From assembly GCA_036504075.1 (NCBI GenBank), contig DASXVX010000057.1, positions 62,001 to 126,000 of the forward strand: a DNA stretch of 64,000 nt, in the 5' to 3' direction. Position 1 is the stretch's first letter. Every line of letters begins with the position of its first letter. The notes beneath the pieces were generated by a model. The model saw only the letters and a program-made list of their open reading frames with translations, was not told the DNA's origin and did not search any database. The translations under genes and the position numbers were made by a program. Below, one piece after another: positions 17,135 to 26,777 of the stretch. The stretch is from DASXVX01 sp036504075 (lineage in GTDB: Bacteria; Bacillota; Sulfobacillia; Symbiobacteriales; Symbiobacteriaceae).

Positions 17135-18808
17135 CTACTTGCCTGCGAACAGCGTCAAATGCTCTGCGATCGGCCCCAGCGCAAGCGCCGGAAAGAACGT
17201 GAGCGCACCGACGATCAGAATGACGCCCACCAGGACGCCCGCAAAGAGTGGCGTGTCCGTCCGGAGCGTTCCCGGCCCCACCGGAACGGGATTTTTGGCG
17301 CCCAGGAACCCAGCGGTGGCCAACAAGGCCACGAGGGAGGGATAGCGGCCCAGGAGAATGACGATCCCCGTGCTTATGTTGTAGAACAGCGTGTTGCCAT
17401 TCAGCCCGGCGAACTCGGAGCCGTTGTTGGCCGCTGCCGAACTGAACTCGTAGACCACCTGGCTGAGGCCGTGGAAAGAGGGGTGAGAGATGGAGGCCTG
17501 GCCTGCCGCGGTGATCAGCGCCAGCGCCGAAGGGGCGAGGATCAGCAGCGGGTGGATCAGGATCACAATCGCCAGCAGAATGATCTCCCGGGTCTCCAGC
17601 TTCCGGGCCAAAAACTCCGGCGTCCGGCCCACCATCAGCCCCACCAGAAAGACGGCGATCATCGCCACGCCCACCAGCGCCATGAAGCCGACTCCCTTGC
17701 CGCCGAAGACGGAGTTCAGCATCATCAGCACCAGCGCCGTGAAGCCGCCCATCGGCGTCAGGCTGTCGTGCATCGCATTGACCGACCCGGTAGTGGCAGC
17801 GGTCGTCACCGTAGCGAAGAGGCTGGACTGGTCCGCACCGAAGCGGACCTCCTTGCCCTCCAGGGACGGGCCGGCCAGGCCGGCGGCGTGCAGCACCGGA
17901 TTTCCCGCATGCTCAAAGTAGAGCGCATTGCCCAGCAGGGCAAGGAACAGGGCGCCGGCCGCGATAAAGAAGACCCAGCCCTGCTTCCGGTTCCCCGCGA
18001 ATAGCCCGAAGGCGTAGACCAGCGAAGTGGGCAGCCAGAGCATGCAGAGGATCTCCACCAGGTTGGAGAGCGGCGTGGGATTCTCGAACGGGTGTGCAGA
18101 GTTCGCCCCGAAGAACCCACCACCGTTGGTGCCAAGGTGCTTCACGGACTCTAGTGCGGCAACGGGTCCCACGACGATGTTCTGGGCAGCCCCCTCCAGC
18201 GTCCTTGCGTGAATCGTGGGCGCCAGCGTTTGCGGAACTCCTTGCCAGACCAGGAACAGGGCTACCGCCAGGGAGGCCGGCAGCAGGACCCGCACGGTAA
18301 ACCGGGTCATGTCCGTCCAGAAGTTCCCCAGCGGCTTGCCGGTGATGCCCCGAATGAAGGCCAGGGCCGCCGAAAAGCCCGACGCGGCCGACGTGAACAT
18401 GAGAAAGGTAAGTGCCGCCATCTGGGAGAGGTTACTGACGGCGCTCTCGCCGCTGAAGTGCTGAATGTCGGTGTTCGTGGTAAACGAAACGGCCGTGTTG
18501 AAGGCGAGCCCGGTTTCCATGCCGGAAACCCCCTGGGGATTCCACGGCAGCAGCCCCTGTAGCTTGAGCAGCCCGAAGACCAGAACCGCCATCACGACGT
18601 TGCTGACGATCAACGCCCCGGAATAGCCTTTCCAGTCCATGTTCTCCGCTGTGTCGCCCCGTCCGATCGCCCGGTAGATGAGCCGTTCGATCGGCAGGAA
18701 GAGCCGGTCCAGCGGTGCGGGCCCGCCCGAGAACACCCCGTAGAGGTAGCGCCCGGTGGGCACGACCAGTGCCAGGGCCAGGACGAGGGTAACCACCACT
18801 TGAAGCAT
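17135..18808 (-). CDS. kdpA: K+-transporting ATPase channel subunit A
   Basis: A 557-residue protein with about ten membrane helices and four degenerate K+-channel-type selectivity loops, including 'SFTTNTDIQHFSGES', 'GTNGGGFFGANSAHPFENPT', 'TAATTGSVNAMHDSLTPMGG' and 'SAAANNGSEFAGL'. These glycines bind K+ in KdpA. It is the high-affinity K+ entry path of KdpFABC. It begins 32 bases after kdpF. Confidence 0.98.
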   Translation of the reverse strand: MLQVVVTLVLALALVVPTGRYLYGVFSGGPAPLDRLFLPIERLIYRAIGRGDTAENMDWKGYSGALIVSNVVMAVLVFGLLKLQGLLPWNPQGVSGMETGLAFNTAVSFTTNTDIQHFSGESAVSNLSQMAALTFLMFTSAASGFSAALAFIRGITGKPLGNFWTDMTRFTVRVLLPASLAVALFLVWQGVPQTLAPTIHARTLEGAAQNIVVGPVAALESVKHLGTNGGGFFGANSAHPFENPTPLSNLVEILCMLWLPTSLVYAFGLFAGNRKQGWVFFIAAGALFLALLGNALYFEHAGNPVLHAAGLAGPSLEGKEVRFGADQSSLFATVTTAATTGSVNAMHDSLTPMGGFTALVLMMLNSVFGGKGVGFMALVGVAMIAVFLVGLMVGRTPEFLARKLETREIILLAIVILIHPLLILAPSALALITAAGQASISHPSFHGLSQVVYEFSSAAANNGSEFAGLNGNTLFYNISTGIVILLGRYPSLVALLATAGFLGAKNPVPVGPGTLRTDTPLFAGVLVGVILIVGALTFFPALALGPIAEHLTLFAGK

Positions 18809-18840
18809 GAGGAATCATTCGCCTCCAGATGTTGCGTACG

Positions 18841-18918
18841 TTAAAAGCGCTCCGGGTAGATCAACACGTAACACAAATAGATAAACACAGCCGCCGTAAT
18901 GGCAAGCAACCACCACAC
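18841..18918 (-). CDS. kdpF: Small K+-ATPase subunit F
   Basis: A 25-residue, single-helix protein starting GTG ('MWWLLAITAAVFIYLCYVLI') and ending 'YPERF', exactly the length and C-terminal style of KdpF. A GGGAGGTG site lies directly upstream and kdpA follows 32 bases downstream. KdpF stabilises the complex in the membrane. Confidence 0.88.
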   Translation of the reverse strand: MWWLLAITAAVFIYLCYVLIYPERF

Positions 18919-18947
18919 GAGAGGCACCTCCCGAAATTCTCGCTGTA

Positions 18948-19775
<828 letters not shown>

Positions 19776-21342
19776 ATGTGGCCCCGGTGCGCTTCTACGA
19801 TGCCCTTGCAGATTGCCAGCCCCAGTCCGGTCCCCGCAGGGCTGCCGGGGCGTTCCAGGCGGAGGAACTTCTCAAAGACTCGCTCCGCGTCCTCCTCGGT
19901 AATCCCGGTGCCGCGGTCCGCCACCGTCACTTCCATAGCATCGCCTACTTGACGCAGCGAAATGTCAATGGGCCGTCCGGGCGGCGAGTACTTGTCGGCG
20001 TTGTCGAGCAAGTTCTCCAGCACGTGGACCACCAGGACCTGGTCCAGCGGCACCATGGGCAGGTCTTCGTCCATCTGAACGGTTACGTGCCGATCCTTCA
20101 ACCGATCCGCGGTCTGCCCCAGGACGGCGCCGATGACGTCGGCCGGGTCGTACCAGTCGATGTTCAACTTCAGGCGGCCTGATTCCAGGCGGGTCATGTC
20201 CAGCAGGTTGCCGACCAGCCCGTTAAGCCGTTCAGCCTCCTCCCGCGCCGTTTGCAGGAGGTCCCGCCGGGTCGCCTCGTCCAGGTGCTCCTGACTCGGG
20301 TCCAGCACCGTGCTGAGGCCGCCGATAATGGAGGCCAGCGGGGTTCGCAAGGCATGGGAGACCGAATGGAGGAGGGCGTCATACAGCCTGTCGGTCTCCA
20401 GGAGCAGTTCGGCCTTGCGGGCTGTCTCGGCCAGGTTGGCCCGCTCCAGGACGACCGCGGCCTGGGCGGCAAACGCCTCCAGCAGCCGGCGCTCGTCCGA
20501 ACTGAGCGGGCTGTCCCCGGCGCCATGCTGCACCACCAGCACTCCGACCACCTCGTGCGTGGTCTTGAGCGGGATGCAGTTCACGGGTATGTCCGCCATG
20601 GCGATCTCACCCAAGCCGCAAGGCTGTCCGTTCATCAGGCTCCACCAACCGGCCTTCTGCTCTGCCGGTGCGAGTTCCGCCCCGAAGTCTACCGTTCGTA
20701 GGTCCCGGCGCCCGCCTTCCCGAATCAGCAGTGCAACGGGTTTGCCGCAGGTGCGCTGGATGTGGCAGATGACTGACTTGGCAATCTCCGTTACGTTATG
20801 GGTAGCCACGATCCCGCGGCTGAATGTGTACAGGGCGGCGGTCTCTTTCTCCCGACGATGCAACATTTCGGCGTGATTCCGGAGCCGCCCGGTCAACGTT
20901 CCCACGACCAGTGCCACGCCCAGGAGCCCCATAAACGTGATCAGGTACTCGGCATCGTAAATGGAGAAGCTAAAGCGCGGCGGCACCATAAAAAAATCAA
21001 ACGCCAGCACCCCGAGAATGGAGGAGAGCACGGCAGCCCCCAACCCCCAGCGCAGCCCGCTGACGACCACTGCCAACAGATATAGCATCACCAGATTCGT
21101 GGGCTTTACATGGCCGACCACCAGGGCACCCAGGGCACTGGCCGCCCCCACTAGCAGGATCGCGCCCAGGTACGGTTGCCAGCTGTAATCCGACGACAGT
21201 GGTGCGAAGCGCTTGGGACTTAACACGGCATTCTCCCTCCCCGGATTTCGAACAGCCCTAAGTATGAGGCAAGTCTTGTCAATGCACCGTCAAGAAGACC
21301 GTAGCCCTTGTCAAGAACCCGTAAACGCAGACGGCTTCGCTG

Positions 21343-21383
21343 AAGCGCTCCCCCCACCCACGATCTGGGCGGGGGGAGCGCTT
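21343..21383. terminator. Strong GC hairpin upstream of the Kdp locus
   Basis: AAGCGCTCCCCCC and GGGGGGAGCGCTT form a perfect 13-bp stem with a 15-base loop, 23 bases after the stop of the small HTH gene on the minus strand. Confidence 0.65.
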
Positions 21384-21405
21384 AAGTAAAGGCCATGGTC
21401 CGGCT

Positions 21406-21687
21406 CTACGGATTGTGCCTCAGCCCCGATGTTGCCTTGTTCCGATCCCGGATGAAGCGCCCCCGGAGCCGTCCGGCGATTCCACCGCTCCGCCGCGCAC
21501 CGTTCCCATATCCGTAGAGCCGCACACGAATGCCCTGTCGGGTAAGCCCGTGTGCCACGCCGATCGCTTCCAATGTAGCCCCTCCCAGCCGCTGTTCGAC
21601 CAGTTCCACGTCGGAAGGGTCCAGCAGATCCCGCCACTGGGGTACTCTCTCCAAGAGCCGCCAAAGCATCTGGTCCAACTTTGTCAA
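21406..21687 (-). CDS. Small helix-turn-helix protein, paralogue of the one at 23104
   Basis: A 93-residue basic protein. The middle ('ELVEQRLGGATLEAIGVAHG', 'LTRQGIRVRLYG') resembles the region-4 HTH of sigma factors, and the tail 'RRSGGIAGRLRGRF' is very basic. It aligns along its length with the protein at 23104-23400, sharing 'L.RVP.WR.LL.P', 'LVE.RL.G', 'GL..Q.IR.RLYG.G' and 'GGIAGRLRGR'. It lies 45 bases downstream of the Ser/Thr kinase and is probably co-transcribed. Function unknown; a DNA-binding regulator, perhaps phosphorylated by the kinase, is a reasonable guess. Confidence 0.65.
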   Translation of the reverse strand: MTKLDQMLWRLLERVPQWRDLLDPSDVELVEQRLGGATLEAIGVAHGLTRQGIRVRLYGYGNGARRSGGIAGRLRGRFIRDRNKATSGLRHNP

Positions 21688-21732
21688 GGCGTCGGTCCCC
21701 CTTTCTCCCTGAAGGGGCCCGGCGCTGGGCCG

Positions 21733-22719
21733 TTACCCCTGATTGTGTCGATACAACAAGACAAACAGCAACAAGGCCAGTGCCAGACCTGACACCGCTG
21801 CCAGCAACAGCACGCTCAGGGAGTTGTGATCCACCTTGGCGCCAAAGCGCCCACCCAGGGGCGGATCAGGGCGATCCAATAGCTCCAGGTTTACTTGTTC
21901 CGGATGCTGCAGGGCACCCTGCAGTTCGGTACCGTCGGCATAACGCTCTGCGGCCCGTCGCCGCATGCAGCGGGCAATCACGGCCGCCAGGTACAATGGC
22001 GTATCCGGACGGCGCCGCAACAGGGGTTCCGGGGTTCCCTCCAGGTGCAAGCACATCGTTGAGAGGGGATGCTCGTCCCGGTACGGAGCGCTGCCCACCA
22101 GCAATTCGTAGAGCGTGATGCCAACCGCATAAATGTCTGCCCGCGACGTGCCTCGCTCGCCTTGAATCTTCTCCGGTGCCATGTACTCCGGTGACCCGGC
22201 CAGGCCGGAAAAGCCCCGCCAGGTGACCCGCGGCATCCCCACGACACTGGCGATGCCAAAGTCGATCACATGGAGTTTACCGTCCGGCGCGAGGAGAAGG
22301 TTTGCCGGCTTCAGATCCCGGTGCACGACCCCCTGCTGGTGGCAATATGCCAGTACTTCTGCCAGTTGGCCGGCGATGCCCTCGACTTCCGCCACGGTGA
22401 GGCGTCCTGAACGTATCAGGTCATTCAGCGGCTTTCCTTCAACGTACTCGAGCGCCAGGTAGGGACGAAAGCCATCCTCCCGCGCTGAAACCAGGCGGGG
22501 AATGGCGCGGTGCTGCAACCGCTGTGCTATAGCCAGTTCACGCCGAAACCGCTCGTACGTTGCAACGTCGCCGATCTGGTTTGGGTCTGGAAACTTGAGC
22601 ACAACTTCTTGCCCAGTATGTGTGTCCTGAGCAACGTACGTCCTGGCCATTCCGCCCTGACCCAGGGGCCGCTGCAGTACGAAATGATCGATCTGATCGC
22701 CGAGGTTAAAAGCGGTCAT
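21733..22719 (-). CDS. Membrane-anchored Hanks-type Ser/Thr protein kinase
   Basis: A 328-residue protein. The kinase domain spans residues 10-260 with the Gly-rich loop 'LGQGGMARTYVAQD', Lys in 'EVVLKFPD', 'HRDLKPANLL', 'VIDFGIA', 'GSPEYMAPEK' and 'ADIYAVGITLYELLVG'. All catalytic residues are present. One membrane helix follows at about 300-322 with a five-residue outside tail, so there is no extracellular sensor (no PASTA repeats). It lies between two paralogous small HTH proteins, one downstream on the same strand and one divergent. Confidence 0.92.
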   Translation of the reverse strand: MTAFNLGDQIDHFVLQRPLGQGGMARTYVAQDTHTGQEVVLKFPDPNQIGDVATYERFRRELAIAQRLQHRAIPRLVSAREDGFRPYLALEYVEGKPLNDLIRSGRLTVAEVEGIAGQLAEVLAYCHQQGVVHRDLKPANLLLAPDGKLHVIDFGIASVVGMPRVTWRGFSGLAGSPEYMAPEKIQGERGTSRADIYAVGITLYELLVGSAPYRDEHPLSTMCLHLEGTPEPLLRRRPDTPLYLAAVIARCMRRRAAERYADGTELQGALQHPEQVNLELLDRPDPPLGGRFGAKVDHNSLSVLLLAAVSGLALALLLFVLLYRHNQG

Positions 22720-23103
22720 GTCAAACTCCTGGTTCCGTCTGTTTCACAGCGGAATCGTAAGCCTCTCCCCGCGCTTCGCCGCGTACACCGCAGGGACGCG
22801 TTTCTTCATGCAGCTACCAGTTTCAGTATAAGGTCGATGTGAGTTTGGGCGGTGTCAAGAAAGCGCCGCAAGACATCAACAAGACATCTAGACCTTCCCG
22901 ATGGCGGGCTCTGCCCGCAGGCGTGGTATCCATGATCATTGACGGCTTCTTGATACCGCTCGGCGTGTTCTTGACGCCCCGTGTATATGGATTGCCTCAT
23001 ACTTGTAATCGTTCGGAAGCAGGTCGGATAATCGAATCCGTTTGCTGCCCGTCCCCGGGCTCATGATGGCGAGCAGCTCCCTCACGTTTGGAGGAAATTG
23101 ATT
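22720..23103. promoter_or_regulatory. Divergent promoter region between kinase and HTH gene
   Basis: This 384-base region must drive both the kinase (minus) and the HTH gene at 23104 (plus). An imperfect inverted repeat is visible: GTCAAGAA at 22854-22861 and TTCTTGAC at 22968-22975, each embedded in GGCG-rich flanks. This may be an operator. I see no coding sequence. Confidence 0.35.
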
Positions 23104-23400
23104 GTGGCAGAAGATGCCGGGGCCTCGTCAAGCGCCCTTGACAAGTTGCTGCTGCACCTTTTAGGGCGAGTGCCGGCGTGGCGCACACTGCTGGAACCGG
23201 AAGAGATCATTTTGGTGGAGCGACGTCTGGCTGGCGAATCCTTCCAGGAGTTGGCGATGTCTTACGGGTTAAGCCAGCAGGCTATTCGGTCCCGCCTATA
23301 TGGGAAAGGGAGCGGCGGCAGGCGGCGTGGCGGCATTGCCGGACGACTGAGGGGACGCTTGATCCTTCAGTCCAAAGGGAAAGCCGAAAGACTGGGATAG
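23104..23400 (+). CDS. Small helix-turn-helix protein, paralogue of the one at 21406
   Basis: A 98-residue basic protein with a sigma-region-4-like HTH ('ELAMSYGLSQQAIRSRLYG') and the basic tail 'GGRRRGGIAGRLRGRLI'. I chose GTG 23104 because GGAGG lies 9 bases upstream; the TTG at 23098 is too close to it. It diverges from the kinase gene and ends at a clear terminator. Two paralogues around one kinase suggest a shared regulatory circuit, which is inference. Confidence 0.65.
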   Translation: MAEDAGASSSALDKLLLHLLGRVPAWRTLLEPEEIILVERRLAGESFQELAMSYGLSQQAIRSRLYGKGSGGRRRGGIAGRLRGRLILQSKGKAERLG

Positions 23401-23405
23401 AACGC

Positions 23406-23438
23406 AAGCACGCCCCCGGGTTCGGGGGCGTGCTTTTA
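23406..23438 (+). terminator. Rho-independent terminator of the HTH gene
   Basis: AAGCACGCCCCCG pairs with CGGGGGCGTGCTT (13 bp, short loop), followed by TTA, 5 bases after the stop codon. Confidence 0.8.
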
Positions 23439-23488
23439 GGCCCATTTATGCCGTTTGCCGGCTCCGCTTCGCAGAAGACGGGAACCGA

Positions 23489-23519
23489 ACGTCGCCCACC
23501 TGCCGCGGTGGGCGACGTT
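23489..23519 (-). terminator. Terminator of the arsM operon
   Basis: AACGTCGCCCACC pairs with GGTGGGCGACGTT around a short loop, ending 3 bases from the arsM stop. T-runs flank the plus side, so it may work in both directions. Confidence 0.6.
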
Positions 23520-23521
23520 TT

Positions 23522-24340
23522 CTATGGGCGTTCCGCCTGGATGATCGCCGAGAAGATTACGTCTTCCAGCCGGGTGTCGGCGCCCCACGTTTGCAGCAGT
23601 TCCCGGCTATCCCGTGGAGTGACGGCAATTTGCGCGAACCCGGCCGTCCGGAGCATGGCTTCCAGATCCGCGACCGATGCGGCGCCGGCAATGCAACCGG
23701 TGTAGAGCGCCAGGTCCTGCACCACTTCGGGCGGTAAGGTCGTGCTCGTCGCCATGTCGGACACGGCCAGCCGGCCGCCGGGCTTCAGCACCCGGAACGC
23801 TTCGGCGAAAACCTGCGGCTTCTCGGGCGACAGGTTGATCACGCAGTTGGAGATGATCGCGTCCACCGTCTGGTCGGCGACCGGCAGGTGCTCGATCTCG
23901 CCCAGGCGAAATTCGACGTTCGTGAAGCCACCGGCAGCAGCGTTCTGGCGGGCCTTTGCCAGCATTTCCGGCGTCATGTCGACCCCGATTACACGGCCGC
24001 TCTCGCCCACCTGCCGGGCGGCCAGGAAGCAGTCGAACCCGGCCCCCGAGCCCAGGTCCAGGACCGTTTCCCCCGGCTTGAGCGAAGCGATGGCCTGCGG
24101 GTTCCCGCACCCCAGGCCCAGGTTGGCCCCGGCCGGGACCGCCGAAAGATCGGCCTCGGAGTAGCCAAGGGTCCTGGCCAAATCCGCGGCCGAGATTACG
24201 CCGCCGCAGCAACTGGACTGCTGGGCGGACGGGGACGGCCCACCGCATCCGCCGGACGCCTGAGCCGCCTGCGCGTAACGGGCGCGAACCACTTCACGGG
24301 TCTCATCTGCGCTGCGCATCGTTTCCACCTCCGAATTCAT
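23522..24340 (-). CDS. arsM: Arsenite S-adenosylmethionine methyltransferase
   Basis: A 272-residue protein matching ArsM, which methylates As(III) with SAM in the cytoplasm. SAM site: 'VLDLGSGAGFDCFLAA' and 'VIGVDMTPEM'. The four As-binding or disulfide cysteines of ArsM have counterparts: the vicinal pair in 'SSCCGG' (44/45), 'GLGCGNP' (78), 'ISNCVINLS' (166) and 'YTGCIAG' (216). The gene overlaps its MarR-type regulator by four bases (ATGA), so the two are translationally coupled. With ArsP nearby, methylarsenite made here could be exported. Confidence 0.95.
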   Translation of the reverse strand: MNSEVETMRSADETREVVRARYAQAAQASGGCGGPSPSAQQSSCCGGVISAADLARTLGYSEADLSAVPAGANLGLGCGNPQAIASLKPGETVLDLGSGAGFDCFLAARQVGESGRVIGVDMTPEMLAKARQNAAAGGFTNVEFRLGEIEHLPVADQTVDAIISNCVINLSPEKPQVFAEAFRVLKPGGRLAVSDMATSTTLPPEVVQDLALYTGCIAGAASVADLEAMLRTAGFAQIAVTPRDSRELLQTWGADTRLEDVIFSAIIQAERP

Positions 24341-24801
24341 GGTGCATCATCCAGCTGCGTAAGGCGGGGGGAGCAGTAGCCTTCACGCAGTGCCGCCCGG
24401 AGCATCTCCAGAATCTCCACCACCGTGGCCTGCTGCTCCGCCGGGACGCGGCCGAGCAGGGCGAGCGCGTGGCCGTTCAGCGCTGCGTTCAGTGCGGCAT
24501 GCCGCTCCTGCCCGGCTGCGGTCAAGCCGATAAAGACCCTACGCCGGTCGACCGTGCCCGGCACTTTGGCCACCAGGCCTTCCTGCGCCAGCCCTTCGGC
24601 CACCCGGCTGACCCACCCCTTGTCGACATCCAGCCGTCGGGCCAGTTCGGCTATCGTGAGCGGCGTTCCCCCTCCCAGTTCGGTCAGAACCTTGCACTCG
24701 CTCGCGTTGGTCGGGCCGCAGCAAGAGAGCGTATCGCGCTGCGATTGGATATACAGGCGGGCAACCTCCCGCAACAGGGATCCCGCATGGGCATAGTCCA
24801 T
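24337..24801 (-). CDS. MarR-family regulator with cysteines, arsM operon repressor
   Basis: A 154-residue winged-helix protein ('LTIAELARRLDVDKGWVSRV', wing 'VDRRRVFIGLTAAG'). Unusually, a cysteine group lies just before the DNA-binding domain ('LSCCGPTNASECKVL', residues about 26-37) and another Cys near the C-terminus ('EGYCSPRL'), suitable for binding As(III) or another thiol-seeking metal. It is the first gene of the arsM operon, and three copies of a palindrome lie just upstream of its start. It is likely an autorepressor released by arsenic; the ligand is inference. Confidence 0.85.
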   Translation of the reverse strand: MDYAHAGSLLREVARLYIQSQRDTLSCCGPTNASECKVLTELGGGTPLTIAELARRLDVDKGWVSRVAEGLAQEGLVAKVPGTVDRRRVFIGLTAAGQERHAALNAALNGHALALLGRVPAEQQATVVEILEMLRAALREGYCSPRLTQLDDAP

Positions 24802-24818
24802 GGTCTAGCCTCCGCCTC

Positions 24819-24882
24819 GTTGTCTACCACAACGTTGTCTGACACAACTATAAGACACCGGAGATTGGTTGTCAAGTACAAC
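24819..24882. promoter_or_regulatory. Three copies of the palindrome GTTGT-N5-ACAAC (MarR operators)
   Basis: The 15-bp palindrome occurs at 24819-24833, directly abutting at 24834-24848, and again at 24868-24882. They sit 18-81 bases upstream of the MarR-type gene, across its expected promoter. Confidence 0.8.
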
Positions 24883-25007
24883 GATATGTAAAGAGATCGG
24901 CGCTGTTCGGGGGACAAACTCCACACTTGAAATCCCGTGGCAAACTGTATACGATAGAATCATATATTTAAGATCTTGAATTTGAGGTTGCGAGGTGATT
25001 CCCGAAC

Positions 25008-25358
25008 ATGCCTGACCACCAGGCGCCTCCGGATCTGGATGATCGGCCGTGGGAACTGCATGCAAAGTTCTTTGATGGACTGGCCAACCCGACGCGGTTA
25101 AAGATCGTCGAACTGCTGCTCAATCGCGGTGAGATGAACGTGGGAGAGATCATCGAAGCGGTGCAGATGTCCCAGGGCCAGGTCTCAAACCAATTGGCCT
25201 GCTTGAAGTGGTGTGGCTACGTCTCTGCGCGGAGCGAGGGAAAGTTTGTCTACTATCGCGTGACAGACGGGCGAATCCGAGACCTGATTCACCTGGCCCG
25301 AGCGCTGGTGGCCGACAACGCTGAGACTATTCGGGCCTGCACCAGGATGGGTGACTGA
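25008..25358 (+). CDS. ArsR/SmtB-family metalloregulator, CmtR-like
   Basis: A 116-residue winged-helix repressor. The recognition region contains 'SNQLACLKWCGYVSARSEGK' with two cysteines four apart, and a further Cys near the end ('IRACTRMGD'). This layout matches CmtR-type Cd(II)/Pb(II) sensors (Cys57, Cys61, Cys102) rather than the classical ELCVCDL site. It overlaps the downstream Fe-S protein by ATGA. It probably represses that operon until a soft metal binds; which metal is not decided by sequence. Confidence 0.88.
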   Translation: MPDHQAPPDLDDRPWELHAKFFDGLANPTRLKIVELLLNRGEMNVGEIIEAVQMSQGQVSNQLACLKWCGYVSARSEGKFVYYRVTDGRIRDLIHLARALVADNAETIRACTRMGD

Positions 25359-25921
25359 TGAAGGCGGTAATTTTGCCAACACCGTTTGCTAAGGACGTGA
25401 ACGAGATGATCGAAGTACAATCCGCAAACCAGTATACGTGTCCCGGGTGCGGGAGCGAGGGCAGACGTGTCAAGATCGAAACCCTGCAGTCGCTCATGAA
25501 AGACGACCAAAAAGCGCGGATTTCGGATGGGCGCTATCGGTTCTGCGGCGCACCGGGGTGCGACGTGGTCTACTTCGCCGACGATGGAAGCCAGGTGTTT
25601 CTCAAGGCCGATTTGAAGGTCCGGGTAGGCGTGAAGGAGACCGAAGCGCCCCGGCCGATCTGTTACTGCTTCAACCACACCGTTGAAGAGATCTTTGACG
25701 AAATCCGGCGAACCGGAGCGACTACCATTCCAGACGACATAGCCGGCCGACTGAACACCGAGGGCTGCAACTGTGTGCATACCAATCCGCAGGGTTCTTG
25801 CTGCTTGGGCGCCGTCAATGCCATTGCCAAGGAAGGCATGAAGCGCTTCGGTCCCACCCAGGAAGAAGCCGGCCAGACAGACAAATGCGATCTCGACTCC
25901 GATGACTGCTGCTGCAAGTAG
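25358..25921 (+). CDS. CopZ-type zinc and [2Fe-2S] protein
   Basis: A 187-residue protein resembling the N-terminal domain of archaeal CopZ. A Zn-type site ('YTCPGCGSEGRRVKIETLQS', 'YRFCGAPGCDVVYF') is followed by a BFD-like [2Fe-2S] site with 'ICYCFNHT' and 'CNCVHTNPQGSCC'. The C-terminus ends in a further Cys cluster ('DSDDCCCK'). The C-terminal HMA copper domain of full CopZ is missing. Coupling to a CmtR-like ArsR suggests metal delivery or reduction. The start is taken at the overlapping ATG; an internal ATG at 25409 would remove the first 17 residues. Confidence 0.8.
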   Translation: MKAVILPTPFAKDVNEMIEVQSANQYTCPGCGSEGRRVKIETLQSLMKDDQKARISDGRYRFCGAPGCDVVYFADDGSQVFLKADLKVRVGVKETEAPRPICYCFNHTVEEIFDEIRRTGATTIPDDIAGRLNTEGCNCVHTNPQGSCCLGAVNAIAKEGMKRFGPTQEEAGQTDKCDLDSDDCCCK

Positions 25922-25936
25922 CCCTGGCTTAACACC

Positions 25937-25981
25937 AACGGCGCTACCGTCCCCATCAAGGGCCGGAGCGCCGTTTCGTTT
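25937..25981 (+). terminator. Terminator after the CopZ-type gene
   Basis: AACGGCGCT pairs with AGCGCCGTT across a 21-base loop, followed by TCGTTTTCG. Confidence 0.55.
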
Positions 25982-25989
25982 TCGTGTGC

Positions 25990-26709
25990 TTACCCGTGGC
26001 CGGCCCGCAGCGCGGCGGCGAATTCGTTCGGGAGGTCGGTCCCTTCGATCGCCCGGGCCGCCGCCTCGTATTCGTACGGTACCTCCACGACCTCCGTGCC
26101 GACGCCGTCGGCGCTGATATCGACCAGGACGTATGTGGCATTTGGGTTCCCATGCTTTGGCTTGCCGGCGCTGCCGGCGTTGATCAGGTGCTTGCCGTCC
26201 AGCACTTTATGGAACGGCTTGTGGGTGTGCCCGAAAATCAGCACATCGGCGCCCGTACTCGCCAGATGGCCCCGAAAGACATCCGCGGCGACCGGTTCGA
26301 ACAGGTACTCGTTGAGGGCGGCCGGACTGGCGTGGACCAGCACGACCTGCTTGCCTTCGATCTCCCGCTGCAGACGGTGGGGGAGGGAGCGGAGAAACGC
26401 TTTCTGCTCATCCGTCGTATGCTGTTTGGTCCATTCAATCGACTTGAGGCCGCGGGCGGTTGCCGCTTCGTCCGGGTAATCGCAGCCACACACGAACCGG
26501 AAATATCCGACCCCGTCGTCGTAGTTGCCCATGACGGTCGGGAGGCCCCGGCTCTGAATCAGATCGACCACTTCGCCCGGGTTCGCCCCGTAGCCAACCA
26601 GGTCGCCGCCGCACCAGACCACATCGGCGCCCCGATTTTGGATATCCTGCAAAACGGCGCGCAATCCATGGATGTTGCCGTGGATATCCGATAAAACGGC
26701 CAACCGCAC
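25990..26709 (-). CDS. Calcineurin-like metallophosphoesterase (YfcE-type)
   Basis: A 239-residue protein with the binuclear-metal motifs of this superfamily: 'LSDIHGN', 'GGDLVGYG', 'GNYDDGV', 'VLVHASP' and 'FGHTHKP'. It should hydrolyse a phosphodi- or monoester in the cytoplasm; the substrate is unknown. I chose GTG 26709 because a GGAGGAG site lies 6 bases upstream and the first strand begins immediately. It diverges from arsR-acr3 with ArsR-like dyads between, so it may be arsenic-inducible. It may help with arsenate esters or phosphate homeostasis, but that is a guess. Confidence 0.88.
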   Translation of the reverse strand: MRLAVLSDIHGNIHGLRAVLQDIQNRGADVVWCGGDLVGYGANPGEVVDLIQSRGLPTVMGNYDDGVGYFRFVCGCDYPDEAATARGLKSIEWTKQHTTDEQKAFLRSLPHRLQREIEGKQVVLVHASPAALNEYLFEPVAADVFRGHLASTGADVLIFGHTHKPFHKVLDGKHLINAGSAGKPKHGNPNATYVLVDISADGVGTEVVEVPYEYEAAARAIEGTDLPNEFAAALRAGHG

Positions 26710-26777
26710 CTTGAACTCCTCCATTTCGCCGGCACAGGGTACTGGGCAACAACCGTATTTCATAAGTCTAGTTACGA

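Noticed and set aside
25008..25358. Calling this ArsR-family protein an arsenic sensor
   Set aside because: It lacks the ELCVCDL-type site and instead has CmtR-like cysteines, so Cd/Pb or another soft metal is at least as likely.
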